Assembly (NCBI GenBank): GCA_902493125.1
Contig: CABUOF010000037.1
Coordinates: 1 to 20,934, forward strand
Source: an uncultured Collinsella sp.
Lineage (GTDB): Bacteria; Actinomycetota; Coriobacteriia; Coriobacteriales; Coriobacteriaceae
DNA: 20,934 nt
Reading direction: 5' to 3'
Part shown: positions 9,110 to 15,183 of the stretch, piece after piece
How positions within the stretch are numbered: the stretch's first letter is position 1
How the letters are laid out: the number at the start of each line of letters is the position of its first letter
The notes under the pieces: model-generated
Databases searched by the model: none
What the model was told of the DNA's origin: nothing
Seen by the model: the letters and a program-made list of their open reading frames with translations, nothing else
Translations under genes and position numbers: made by a program

Positions 9110-10210
9110 ATGCACAACAAGCGCGTGCTCGTCGCCATGAGCGGCGGCGTCGATTCCAGCGTGACCGCGTACCTGCTCAAAAGCCAGGGCTACGAATGCG
9201 TCGGCGCCACCATGCGCCTCACCTGCCCCGCGCCCGATCCCGTCACGGGCATGAGTAAGGTCGACCGCGACATCGCCGATGCAAAGGCTGTCGCCGAGCG
9301 CCTGGGGATGCCCCACCATGTGCTCGACCTGCAGCAGGCCTTCGACCGCAACGTTATCGAGCGCTTCGTGACCGCCTATCAGGAGGGGCTGACGCCCAAC
9401 CCATGCATCATCTGCAACCGCCACATTAAGTTTGGCGCATTGCTGGATGCGGCGCTGGACATGGGCTGCGACTACATCGCAACGGGTCATTACGCCAAAA
9501 CAAGCCAGGCGTCCGACGGAACCTGGCAGCTGTACCGCGGCGAGGACCCCAAAAAGGACCAGAGTTACTTTTTGTATTCGCTTACGCAGGAACGCCTGGC
9601 GCACACGATCTTTCCGCTGGCTGGGCTGGACAAAGAGCGCGACGTGCGCCGCATTGCCGCCGAGCAGGGCTTTACCAACGCCAAGAAGGCCGAAAGCGAG
9701 GACATCTGCTTTATTCCAGACGGTGACTACGCGGGCTATATCGAGCGCCGCTGCGGACATCCCGCTGCACCGGGCGACATTGTGTGGCGCGACGGCAGCG
9801 TGGTCGGGCGCCACAACGGTGCGCTGCGCTACACCATCGGTCAGCGCAAGGGCCTGGGCGTCGCGATGGCGCATCCCGTGTACGTAACGGGCGTCGACGC
9901 CGACAGCAGCACCGTGCATCTGGGCGAGGCCGAGGACCTAACGGCCACAGCGCTCACGGCCAACGACTGGATCTGGAGTGCCCCTGCCGACCGCATGAAG
10001 GCAGAACTCGATGCCGGCGGCATTCGCGTGGGCGCCAAGTACCGCTACCGTCAGAAAGACCAGGCAGCAACCCTTACGCGCGGCGAAGACGGGCAAATGC
10101 TGCTAACTTTTGACGAGCCGCAGCGCGCCATCGCCCCCGGCCAGGCTGTCGTCGTCTACCGCGGCGACGTCGTCCTCGGCGGCGGCACCGTGACTGCCGC
10201 CATCAAGTAG
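9110..10210 (+). CDS. mnmA: tRNA-specific 2-thiouridylase MnmA
   Basis: MnmA adds sulfur to C2 of the wobble uridine in tRNA-Lys, -Glu and -Gln, using ATP and a persulfide donor. The 366-residue length is normal. Motifs: PP-loop MSGGVDSS (10-17); TPNPCIICNRHIKFG with the nucleophilic cysteine expected at C102 (C99 is an additional Cys); ATGHYAK at 125-131; DQSYFLY; and SEDICFIPDGDY with the second catalytic cysteine C201. The C-terminal beta-barrel region with YTIGQRKGLG is intact. RBS AAGGAG (9095-9100) lies 9 nt before ATG 9110. The gene follows cysK but is separated from it by a terminator, so it is probably expressed from its own promoter. Its cysteine-desulfurase partner is not in the window. 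Confidence 0.96.
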   Translation: MHNKRVLVAMSGGVDSSVTAYLLKSQGYECVGATMRLTCPAPDPVTGMSKVDRDIADAKAVAERLGMPHHVLDLQQAFDRNVIERFVTAYQEGLTPNPCIICNRHIKFGALLDAALDMGCDYIATGHYAKTSQASDGTWQLYRGEDPKKDQSYFLYSLTQERLAHTIFPLAGLDKERDVRRIAAEQGFTNAKKAESEDICFIPDGDYAGYIERRCGHPAAPGDIVWRDGSVVGRHNGALRYTIGQRKGLGVAMAHPVYVTGVDADSSTVHLGEAEDLTATALTANDWIWSAPADRMKAELDAGGIRVGAKYRYRQKDQAATLTRGEDGQMLLTFDEPQRAIAPGQAVVVYRGDVVLGGGTVTAAIK

Positions 10211-10224
10211 TCCCATCCCCTTCA

Positions 10225-10295
10225 TAAGTTGCGGTGAAATAGGGACTGTTTAAACGTTTAAAACCGCCAAACAGTCCCTATTTCACCGCAACTTA
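10225..10295. repeat. Long perfect inverted repeat (27-bp arms), REP/MITE-like
   Basis: Arms 10225-10251 and 10269-10295 are exact reverse complements over 27 bp, with a 17-nt spacer. Each arm contains the core AGGGACTGTTT or its complement. A second palindrome, TTTAAACGTTTAAA (10249-10262), straddles the inner end of the left arm. There is no U-tract on either side, so this is not an ordinary terminator. It lies between convergent mnmA and the M42 peptidase gene, the usual place for dispersed palindromic elements. No transposase is nearby. Confidence 0.85.
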
Positions 10296-10302
10296 GAGAG
10301 GA

Positions 10303-10338
10303 CGGCCTCAGTCGGTACTACTGTATCAGCCGAGGCCG
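10303..10338 (-). terminator. Hairpin at the 3' end of the M42 peptidase gene
   Basis: CGGCCTC (10303-10309) and GAGGCCG (10332-10338) form a 7-bp stem 8 bp beyond the minus-strand stop at 10347. The sequence after it (GTCCTCTCT on the minus strand) is pyrimidine-rich but is not a real U-tract, so termination strength is doubtful. Confidence 0.4.
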
Positions 10339-10346
10339 CTGCATCG

Positions 10347-11390
10347 TTAGCGCTGAACGTAGGCGCGAACCAGCTCGTAGGTATTGCGCACGCCGTCGAT
10401 GTGGCTGCGCTCGTAGTTGTGGCTCGCGTACACGCCGGGGCCGATCAAGCCATGGCGAATGTCATAACCGGCCGAAAGCGTGGCCTCAACGTCCGAGCCG
10501 TAGTGCGGGTACACGTCGATGGCGTAGTCAAGTTCAAGCTCGCGCGCGATATTGGACAGCGTGGTCACCAGGTCGTAGTTGTACGGACCACCCGAATCCT
10601 TGGCGCAAATCGACACCATGCGCTCGGTGCAGCCCAGGTCGTCGCCCACGCAGCCCATGTCAACGCTGATCATCTCGCGCGTGTCGGCCGGCACGAAGGC
10701 ACCGCCATGGCCGACCTCCTCGTACACGGTAAAGAGCAGCGAAACCTTACGCGAAAGCGTCACCTCGCCAGCGGCGACGGCACGCGCCAAGCCCAGCAAA
10801 ATGGCGGCCGAAAGCTTGTCATCCAGGAAGCGGCTCTTAATGTAGCCGCTCTCCGTCACCGTGGTACGCGGATCCATAGCGATGATGTCGCCGGTCTGAA
10901 TACCCAGCTCAAGCACGTCGTCCTTGCTGTCGACGTTCTCGTCGAGCAGGATCTCCATGTTCTTCTCGATGGTCTTGACCGGCTCGTCGGCCACGTGCGC
11001 CGAAGGCTCGGTGTTGAGGACCACGCCCGTGTAGACATTACCGTCACGCGTGTAGACGGTGCAGTTCTCGCCATCGGCCGTAGACCACTGGTGCCCACCA
11101 AGCGTCGTGGGACGCAGGCGGCCATTGTCCTTAATGGAACGCACCATGGCACCCAGGGTATCGACATGGCTCGCCAACACGAGCGGCTCGCCCTCACCGC
11201 CAAGCTCAACGAGCACGTTGCCCTTATTGGAGCGCTCGGGCCCAAAGCCCATCTCTCGCAGGGTCTCCATCAGATAATCGGTCGCCGCGCGGGTATAGCC
11301 CGTCGGCGAAGCAATAGAAGTCAGCGTCTTAAGCTGTCCCGCGATATAGGAGAGCGTCTCCTCTAGAGAAGCATCGATTACAGAAGCCAT
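10347..11390 (-). CDS. M42 family metallopeptidase (aminopeptidase)
   Basis: A di-metal, cytoplasmic aminopeptidase/endoglucanase-like protein of family M42 (PF05343), normally a large oligomer that trims peptides. With ATG 11390 it has 347 residues. Metal and catalytic residues are visible: H75 and D77 in ASHVDTLG, D190 in RFLDDKLSAA, the E224-E225 pair in YEEVGHGG, D244 in ISVDMG, and H324 in SHNYERSH. I chose ATG 11390 because GGAAGG lies 6 nt before it; an upstream TTG and an ATG two codons earlier have poorer spacing. The gene is convergent with mnmA and preceded by a long non-coding region. Its peptide preference cannot be told from sequence. The family is firm. Confidence 0.93.
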   Translation of the reverse strand: MASVIDASLEETLSYIAGQLKTLTSIASPTGYTRAATDYLMETLREMGFGPERSNKGNVLVELGGEGEPLVLASHVDTLGAMVRSIKDNGRLRPTTLGGHQWSTADGENCTVYTRDGNVYTGVVLNTEPSAHVADEPVKTIEKNMEILLDENVDSKDDVLELGIQTGDIIAMDPRTTVTESGYIKSRFLDDKLSAAILLGLARAVAAGEVTLSRKVSLLFTVYEEVGHGGAFVPADTREMISVDMGCVGDDLGCTERMVSICAKDSGGPYNYDLVTTLSNIARELELDYAIDVYPHYGSDVEATLSAGYDIRHGLIGPGVYASHNYERSHIDGVRNTYELVRAYVQR

Positions 11391-11593
11391 GTGCATCCTT
11401 CCAAGCAAAACTAAGACCGAGTCCCGATTTTAACCGTTCTGCACGCGCAAGGCTCTGGGAGCCGAGCCACCTCCAGACGTCCTCCCGCCGATTTTACGCA
11501 CGCGCACGGCTTACAATCCCAATCTTGCATAAATCCTATCGGTATCTGCATAGAAATGAGGAATCTTTTTGCTTCGTCTCAGGGTACCCCACC

Positions 11594-11637
11594 TTGGGCC
11601 GTGCAAAAAACGGAGTATTCAGCACCGTGGGCCCCAA
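11594..11637 (+). repeat. Hairpin with GGAGTATTCAGCA motif, copy 1
   Basis: TTGGG (11594-11598) pairs with CCCAA (11633-11637) and GTGC (11601-11604) with GCAC (11622-11625), displaying an A6 run and GGAGTATTCA in the loop. The 13-mer GGAGTATTCAGCA is at 11612-11624; the same 13-mer occurs on the opposite strand at 11811-11823. Confidence 0.5.
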
Positions 11638-11794
11638 CGACCCCATCGCGAACGACAAAACGACGCGGTTACAGCAGTGTTGCAGGTCGTCGCAAACCAA
11701 AAACGCGGCGACAGCCCCCTCCACTCATCGATAGCCCGCCCACAATGGCTGTCGATGGGCGCCTGCGGGCCACTACGGGCCATTCAAAACGTTA

Positions 11795-11833
11795 TGCATT
11801 TTTCAGAGCCTGCTGAATACTCCCAAAAATGCA
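11795..11833 (-). repeat. Hairpin with GGAGTATTCAGCA motif, copy 2
   Basis: TGCATTTTT (11795-11803) and AAAAATGCA (11825-11833) form a 9-bp perfect stem with a 21-nt loop. On the minus strand the loop contains GGAGTATTCAGCA (11811-11823). The sequence just before the motif (GTGCA then five bases) also resembles copy 1 (GTGCA then six bases), so the two copies may derive from one element. Confidence 0.5.
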
Positions 11834-11914
11834 CGCTGGGAAGTGCACCACCTATCCGCAGCGGGCAGTATGCCTTGGTTTTGCCCGTTTCGGGACATCG
11901 ACGCAGCACAGAAA

Positions 11915-11941
11915 GCCCCGCCGCGCGTAGCGCGGCGGGGC
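11915..11941 (-). terminator. Terminator of fucO
   Basis: GCCCCGCCGCGC (11915-11926) and GCGCGGCGGGGC (11930-11941) form a 12-bp perfect GC stem with a 3-nt loop, 56 bp beyond the fucO stop at 11998. On the minus strand it is followed by TTTCTGTG, a short U-rich tail. Confidence 0.7.
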
Positions 11942-11997
11942 CAGCGGCAAGTCAAAAAGCGACCGCACACCTACAGGCGAAAGAACGCCAAACGAGG

Positions 11998-13164
11998 CTA
12001 GGCAGCCGGGCAGATCTTCTTGAAGAGCTCGATGACGTCGTCGAGCGTCGCCTCGCGCGGGTTACCCGGGAAGCAGGCGTCAGCCATGGCGTCCTTGGCC
12101 AGGACCTCGATCTCGTCAGCCTTCATGGCCTCGCAGACGTGCGGGATATTCACGTCGGCAGAGAGCTGCTTGACGGCGGCGATAGCGGCGTCGGCGGCCT
12201 CGTCGGTGCTCATGCCCGTGGTGTCAACGCCCATGGCAACGGCAACCTTGGCCAGGCGCTCGGTGCAAACCGGCTTGTTGAACTCCATGGCAATCGGCAG
12301 CAGCATGGCGCAGGCGACACCGTGCGGGGTGTCGTAGTGAGCGGACAGAGTGTGAGCCATGGCGTGGTCGATACCCAGGCCAACATTGGAGAAGCCCATG
12401 CCGGCGACATACTGGCCAAGAGCCATGCCCTCGCGGCCGGAGCCGGGCTGACCGGACTTGGCCTCGGCAACGGAGTCGCGCAGGTTCTCGCTGATCAGCT
12501 TAATAGCCTCAAAGTGGAACATGTCGGAGAGCTCCCAAGCGCCCTTGGTGGTGTAGCCCTCGATGGCGTGGGTCAGAGCGTCCATGCCAGTGGAAGCGGT
12601 CAGGCCGGCGGGCATGGAAGCCATCATGTCGGGGTCGACGACGGCGACCTCGGGGGCGTCGTTGGTGTCGACGCACACGAACTTGCGGACCTTCTCGGGG
12701 TCGGTGATGACGTAGTTGATGGTCACCTCGGCGGCGGTACCGGCGGTCGTCGGCACGGCGATGGTGAACACGGCGTGGTTCTTAGTGGGAGCAACGCCCT
12801 CGAGGCTGCGGACATCGGCGAACTCGGGGTTGTTGATGATGATGCCGATGGCCTTAGCAGTGTCCATGGAGGAGCCGCCACCGATGGTCACGATAGCGTC
12901 AGCCTCGGCGGCCTTGAAGGCCTCGACGCCGTCCTTGACGTTCTGGATAGTGGGGTTGGGCTTGATCTCGGAGTAGAGGCTCCAAGCGATACCGGCGGCG
13001 TCGAGCTCGTCGGTCACCTTAGCGGTAACGCCAAACTTGACCAGATCGGGGTCGGAGCAGACGAAGATCTTCTTGTAGCCGCGACGCTGAAGCTCGCCGG
13101 GGATCTCCTTGATGGCGCCAGAACCATGATAAGAAATGGTATTGAGAACGAAACGATTAGCCAT
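11998..13164 (-). CDS. fucO: Iron-containing alcohol dehydrogenase, lactaldehyde reductase (FucO type)
   Basis: A group III NAD(H)-dependent alcohol dehydrogenase that most resembles FucO, which reduces L-lactaldehyde to 1,2-propanediol during fermentation of fucose or rhamnose. The 388 residues match the FucO length (383). Stretches such as NNPEFADVRSLEG (111-123), PTTAGTAAEVTINYVITD (138-155) and LGQYVAGMGFSNVGLG (249-264) are close to those I recall for the E. coli enzyme. GGGSSMD (95-101) is the nucleotide-binding motif. Metal ligands are expected at D195, H199, H267 and H281. RBS GGGAGG precedes ATG 13164. No fucose or rhamnose genes adjoin it, so it may act on other aldehydes. Operator-like sites lie upstream at 13223-13232 and 13264-13279. 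Family is certain; substrate is inferred. Confidence 0.88.
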   Translation of the reverse strand: MANRFVLNTISYHGSGAIKEIPGELQRRGYKKIFVCSDPDLVKFGVTAKVTDELDAAGIAWSLYSEIKPNPTIQNVKDGVEAFKAAEADAIVTIGGGSSMDTAKAIGIIINNPEFADVRSLEGVAPTKNHAVFTIAVPTTAGTAAEVTINYVITDPEKVRKFVCVDTNDAPEVAVVDPDMMASMPAGLTASTGMDALTHAIEGYTTKGAWELSDMFHFEAIKLISENLRDSVAEAKSGQPGSGREGMALGQYVAGMGFSNVGLGIDHAMAHTLSAHYDTPHGVACAMLLPIAMEFNKPVCTERLAKVAVAMGVDTTGMSTDEAADAAIAAVKQLSADVNIPHVCEAMKADEIEVLAKDAMADACFPGNPREATLDDVIELFKKICPAA

Positions 13165-13183
13165 TGATAGCCTCCCATCGTGT

Positions 13184-13206
13184 GCGGGGCATCCATTACG
13201 CCCCGC
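13184..13206 (-). promoter_or_regulatory. 5'-end hairpin of the fucO leader
   Basis: GCGGGGC (13184-13190) and GCCCCGC (13200-13206) form a 7-bp stem with a 9-nt loop just upstream of the fucO RBS and near the predicted transcription start. It could stabilise the mRNA 5' end or modulate translation. No U-tract follows. Confidence 0.4.
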
Positions 13207-13207
13207 G

Positions 13208-13236
13208 CTATAAGTCCCATCCTAACGCTTTTGAAA
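13208..13236 (-). promoter_or_regulatory. Candidate fucO promoter
   Basis: On the minus strand TTTCAA (13231-13236), a 17-bp spacer, and TTATAG (13208-13213) form a weak sigma-70-like promoter about 44 bp before ATG 13164. The operator-like sequence AAAAGCGTTA (minus strand, 13223-13232) falls across its -35/spacer boundary. Confidence 0.4.
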
Positions 13237-13263
13237 CAAAAAACGCGTGAGAACGTCAAAGGT

Positions 13264-13279
13264 GTTAAAGCGTTTCAAC
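13264..13279. promoter_or_regulatory. LacI-family/cre-like operator upstream of fucO
   Basis: GTTAAAGCGTTTCAAC is an imperfect palindrome centred on CG, with 12 of 16 positions symmetric. Its core TTAAAGCGTTTCAA agrees with the catabolite-responsive-element consensus (TGWAARCGYTWNCW) at 12 of 14 positions. It is 100 bp upstream of the fucO start. LacI-family sugar repressors or a CcpA-like protein are candidate binders. Confidence 0.4.
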
Positions 13280-13399
13280 ATACTAACGGGGCCTTAGCCC
13301 TTCCCTCCCGACAGCAGCGAAGGCTAGATTCTAGGAGCAATCGCCCAAAGAATACAACCGACTCAGTCTATAAATTGTTTCTGTTTTAGCAATATATGT

Positions 13400-13428
13400 T
13401 TGACAATACGTTTATAAAAAGATACTTT
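13400..13428 (+). promoter_or_regulatory. Candidate promoter of the AT-rich insert gene
   Basis: A perfect -35 TTGACA (13400-13405), a 17-bp spacer and a weak -10 TACTTT (13423-13428). The predicted start near 13435 lies upstream of the 13577 gene and leaves a leader of about 140 nt. The rest of 13280-13399 shows nothing recognisable apart from increasing AT content. Confidence 0.4.
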
Positions 13429-13440
13429 GTAATGAATAAC

Positions 13441-13587
13441 ATGCATACAGCAAATAACGTCATTCATTTTGTTAGAAATTGCCCATGCGGTTATTGCAGC
13501 TGCATCTACTGCAACGTACAGCGTAATTCTCCGCACGAAGCAGAAGACGGTTCCAATTCGATCGAGGCGATGACACATGGTGGCTAG
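13441..13587 (+). CDS. Possible cysteine-rich micro-ORF (48 aa)
   Basis: This open frame would encode 48 residues with the cluster CPCGYCSCIYC at 14-24 (five Cys in 11 residues) and overlaps the next gene by 11 bp. A longer version from ATG 13396 would start before the predicted promoter. No clear RBS is seen before ATG 13441. The overlap suggests translational coupling, but the frame could equally be chance in a leader. I do not recognise the sequence. Confidence 0.25.
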   Translation: MHTANNVIHFVRNCPCGYCSCIYCNVQRNSPHEAEDGSNSIEAMTHGG

Positions 13588-14116
13588 TGGTCCTAAATCG
13601 AGCAAGACAGCTACAAACGAATATCAAATCTCAATTGAAGGTAACCCTTATCCGCATACTCTGGCTCTCATCAACCCAGCGGGAGACAACCTCAACATCA
13701 AAAAACATGGGTTCACGGGTCCACTAGGACAGCTATTGAGTCTTAAATATACCGTTTATGACGATGCAAATGAAAAACTCTTCACTGTCGTCGACGGTGG
13801 TTTTAGCAACATGCCCAGGGTTGCGCTCATCATCGAACACGAGGAAGTTGCGGTGTTTGATTATGGCCTAAACAGACTTGAGATGAAGTGCGTAACGAAC
13901 ATACCGAATTACACAATTAAAGGTAACTTCCTATTTGGAGATTACGATATATTCAGCCAACGGGAAGTGAAACTATCTTCAGTTATCGTCCTTCAATGTG
14001 ATAAACAATCGTGCTTTAGCATACAGGTTTTGGATAAAGCCGAATTAGCCGCCGCAATTGGAATACCTACAGCCATTGCCCTTCTTAGGGCTCGGATTGA
14101 AGAGCATCTCGAATAA
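13577..14116 (+). CDS. Unfamiliar protein, possible LURP-one/tubby-C-like fold
   Basis: A 179-residue protein with no signal peptide and no secure family. By eye its pattern resembles the LURP-one-related/tubby C-terminal-like barrel: YTVYDDANEKLFTVV at 58-72, YTIKGNFLFGDYDIF at 112-126 (compare the y-x-i-x-G-x-f-x-x-x-d-y-x-i-y pattern of that fold), alternating strands between, and a C-terminal hydrophobic helix around 155-175. Proteins of that fold may bind membrane lipids, but that is not shown here. GAGG (13564-13567) lies 9 nt before ATG 13577, a plausible RBS. Base composition is unlike its neighbours: 13921-13980 has 23 G+C in 60 bases, against 47 in 60 at 18841-18900. This suggests recent acquisition. 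It is convergent with the YoaK gene, with a long palindrome between. That it is a real gene is fairly likely; its function is a guess. Confidence 0.7.
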   Translation: MVASGPKSSKTATNEYQISIEGNPYPHTLALINPAGDNLNIKKHGFTGPLGQLLSLKYTVYDDANEKLFTVVDGGFSNMPRVALIIEHEEVAVFDYGLNRLEMKCVTNIPNYTIKGNFLFGDYDIFSQREVKLSSVIVLQCDKQSCFSIQVLDKAELAAAIGIPTAIALLRARIEEHLE

Positions 14117-14129
14117 ATCGCAAAAAGCA

Positions 14130-14188
14130 GTTTGTAACAACATTCAGGAGCTAGATAGTTTTTCTGGCTCCTGAATGTTGTTACAAAC
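14130..14188. repeat. Long perfect inverted repeat (22-bp arms)
   Basis: Arms 14130-14151 and 14167-14188 are exact reverse complements over 22 bp with a 15-nt spacer; the stem can extend inwards through one G-U and two Watson-Crick pairs. Minus-strand transcription reads TGCTTTTTGCG just beyond it, so it could terminate the YoaK gene (stop at 14196); the plus-strand side has no U-tract. The arms are AT-rich like the preceding gene, so it may have arrived with the insert. Confidence 0.8.
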
Positions 14189-14195
14189 ATGCACC

Positions 14196-14915
14196 TTAGC
14201 GCTTAAGACTCGCGGTCTGCCAGTCAGCTATGATGCGGGCCCATTTCCTGTGCAGGTCACGCTCGCGGTCGATAAACATGATGGTAAACGCGATAAACAG
14301 CAGCACGCTCGCCACCGCAATGGCGTGCAGGCCCATGCGCTCAATACACCAGTTGCCCAACACGGCGCCAAACACAAAGGTAAAGATCACGCCAAAGTAC
14401 AGCAGGCCGTTTTCCAAAAAGCCGCGCCTGTGGGTGATGATGTAATCGTCCACGTTTTGCAGCGCGTTGCGCAAGTTGCCGATGCACATGGTCGTAGCGA
14501 TGCCATGACCGTGGATCTTGCGGAAGCTCTCGACCTGCATGCCGCAGGCAAACGAGGTGAGGCAGTTGGCGAGCAGGTTGAAATTGCCGCCCGGGATAAA
14601 GCTCACGCCCAGCAAGATGACGGCTTCAAAGAACACCGTCACCTGACGCCAGTGGATCACGCTGCCAAACCGCTCGTGTACCAGATCGGCAAGCATAATA
14701 CCCACGGCAAACGACACCACAGGGAAGAAGTAGCGCCCCGCAAGTGCCCAGTTGCCCTCCGAGATGCTCACGCCCACGAGCAGGATGTTGCCTGTCTGCG
14801 CGTTGGCGAAAACATGGTCGCGCCCAATGTACGAATACACGTCCATAAAGCCACCGGCGAGCGCCAAGATGATGCCCAGCTCAATAGACTCCGATATCTG
14901 TTTGGCACGCTGCAT
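14196..14915 (-). CDS. YoaK family (DUF1275) membrane protein
   Basis: A 239-residue polytopic membrane protein of the YoaK/DUF1275 family (PF06912), with about six hydrophobic segments. Typical signatures: GGFMDVYSYIGRDHVFANAQTGNILLVG near residues 21-48, FACGMQVESFRK in the middle, and TTMCIGNLRN. No transport or enzymatic activity is established for the family. I chose ATG 14915, preceded by GGAGG (14926-14930) with a 10-nt gap; the open frame continues upstream to 15113 but that extension is basic and non-membrane, and would cut off the conserved start. The gene is divergent from ygiQ and convergent with the AT-rich gene. Family is secure; role unknown. Confidence 0.88.
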   Translation of the reverse strand: MQRAKQISESIELGIILALAGGFMDVYSYIGRDHVFANAQTGNILLVGVSISEGNWALAGRYFFPVVSFAVGIMLADLVHERFGSVIHWRQVTVFFEAVILLGVSFIPGGNFNLLANCLTSFACGMQVESFRKIHGHGIATTMCIGNLRNALQNVDDYIITHRRGFLENGLLYFGVIFTFVFGAVLGNWCIERMGLHAIAVASVLLFIAFTIMFIDRERDLHRKWARIIADWQTASLKR

Positions 14916-15111
14916 CGTCGTGCATCCTCCTTGTTGACGACCCTCTCGTGCGTTGGCGGAAACATAGCCGCCGTTCATACTGTAACCCATTGACAACATG
15001 GCGTGCGCGCGAGACGGGTTCTCCAACGCGCAGATACACAGTCTGGAAACAAACAGCGGGCGCGGCGCCGGCACCCGCATCGACACGCCGATCCGCCGGC
15101 TCGTGTACTCC

Positions 15112-15146
15112 ACCAGTCTTTTTAGCCCCGTCCCAAAAAGACTGGT
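15112..15146. repeat. 12-bp perfect inverted repeat abutting the ygiQ -10
   Basis: ACCAGTCTTTTT (15112-15123) and AAAAAGACTGGT (15135-15146) are exact complements around an 11-nt spacer. The minus strand of the centre reads GGGACGGGGCT. It ends one base before the TACAAT element at 15147, so it could be an operator or a small palindromic repeat that brought part of the promoter. A terminator role is unlikely, as no U-tract follows. Confidence 0.6.
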
Positions 15147-15152
15147 TACAAT
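15147..15152 (+). promoter_or_regulatory. Candidate -10 element of ygiQ
   Basis: TACAAT matches 5 of 6 consensus bases and lies 31 bp before the GTG start at 15184. There is no recognisable -35; the region is occupied by the inverted repeat at 15112-15146. Confidence 0.35.
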
Positions 15153-15183
15153 TACGTGCAGTATACAAACACCGGGAGGGATC

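Larger units (their letters stand above)
11391..11914. other. Structured non-coding region between fucO and M42 gene
   Basis: About 520 bp without a believable gene: open frames here lack RBSs and are continuations of shadows of fucO or M42. It holds several inverted repeats: hairpins at 11594-11637 and 11795-11833 that share a 13-mer in opposite orientation, a strong stem at 11726-11757 (CATCGATAGCC with GGCTGTCGATG, one G-U pair), an alternative partner for that stem (CGACAGCC at 11709-11716), and CGGGCA/TGCCCG at 11862-11887. A promoter for the M42 gene is expected on the minus strand; TAAAAT at 11491-11496 is a possible -10 but lacks a good -35. Confidence 0.55.

Noticed and set aside
11569..13167. 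532-residue plus-strand frame antisense to fucO
   Set aside because: Gly/Val/Asp-rich translation typical of the mirror frame of a GC-rich gene; fucO on the minus strand explains the region.
14916..15113. N-terminal extension of the YoaK protein to 15113
   Set aside because: The added 66 residues are basic and unlike the family; a good RBS precedes ATG 14915.
14998..15183. Longer ygiQ start at 14998
   Set aside because: The upstream codons cross the promoter and inverted repeat, and a strong RBS precedes GTG 15184.
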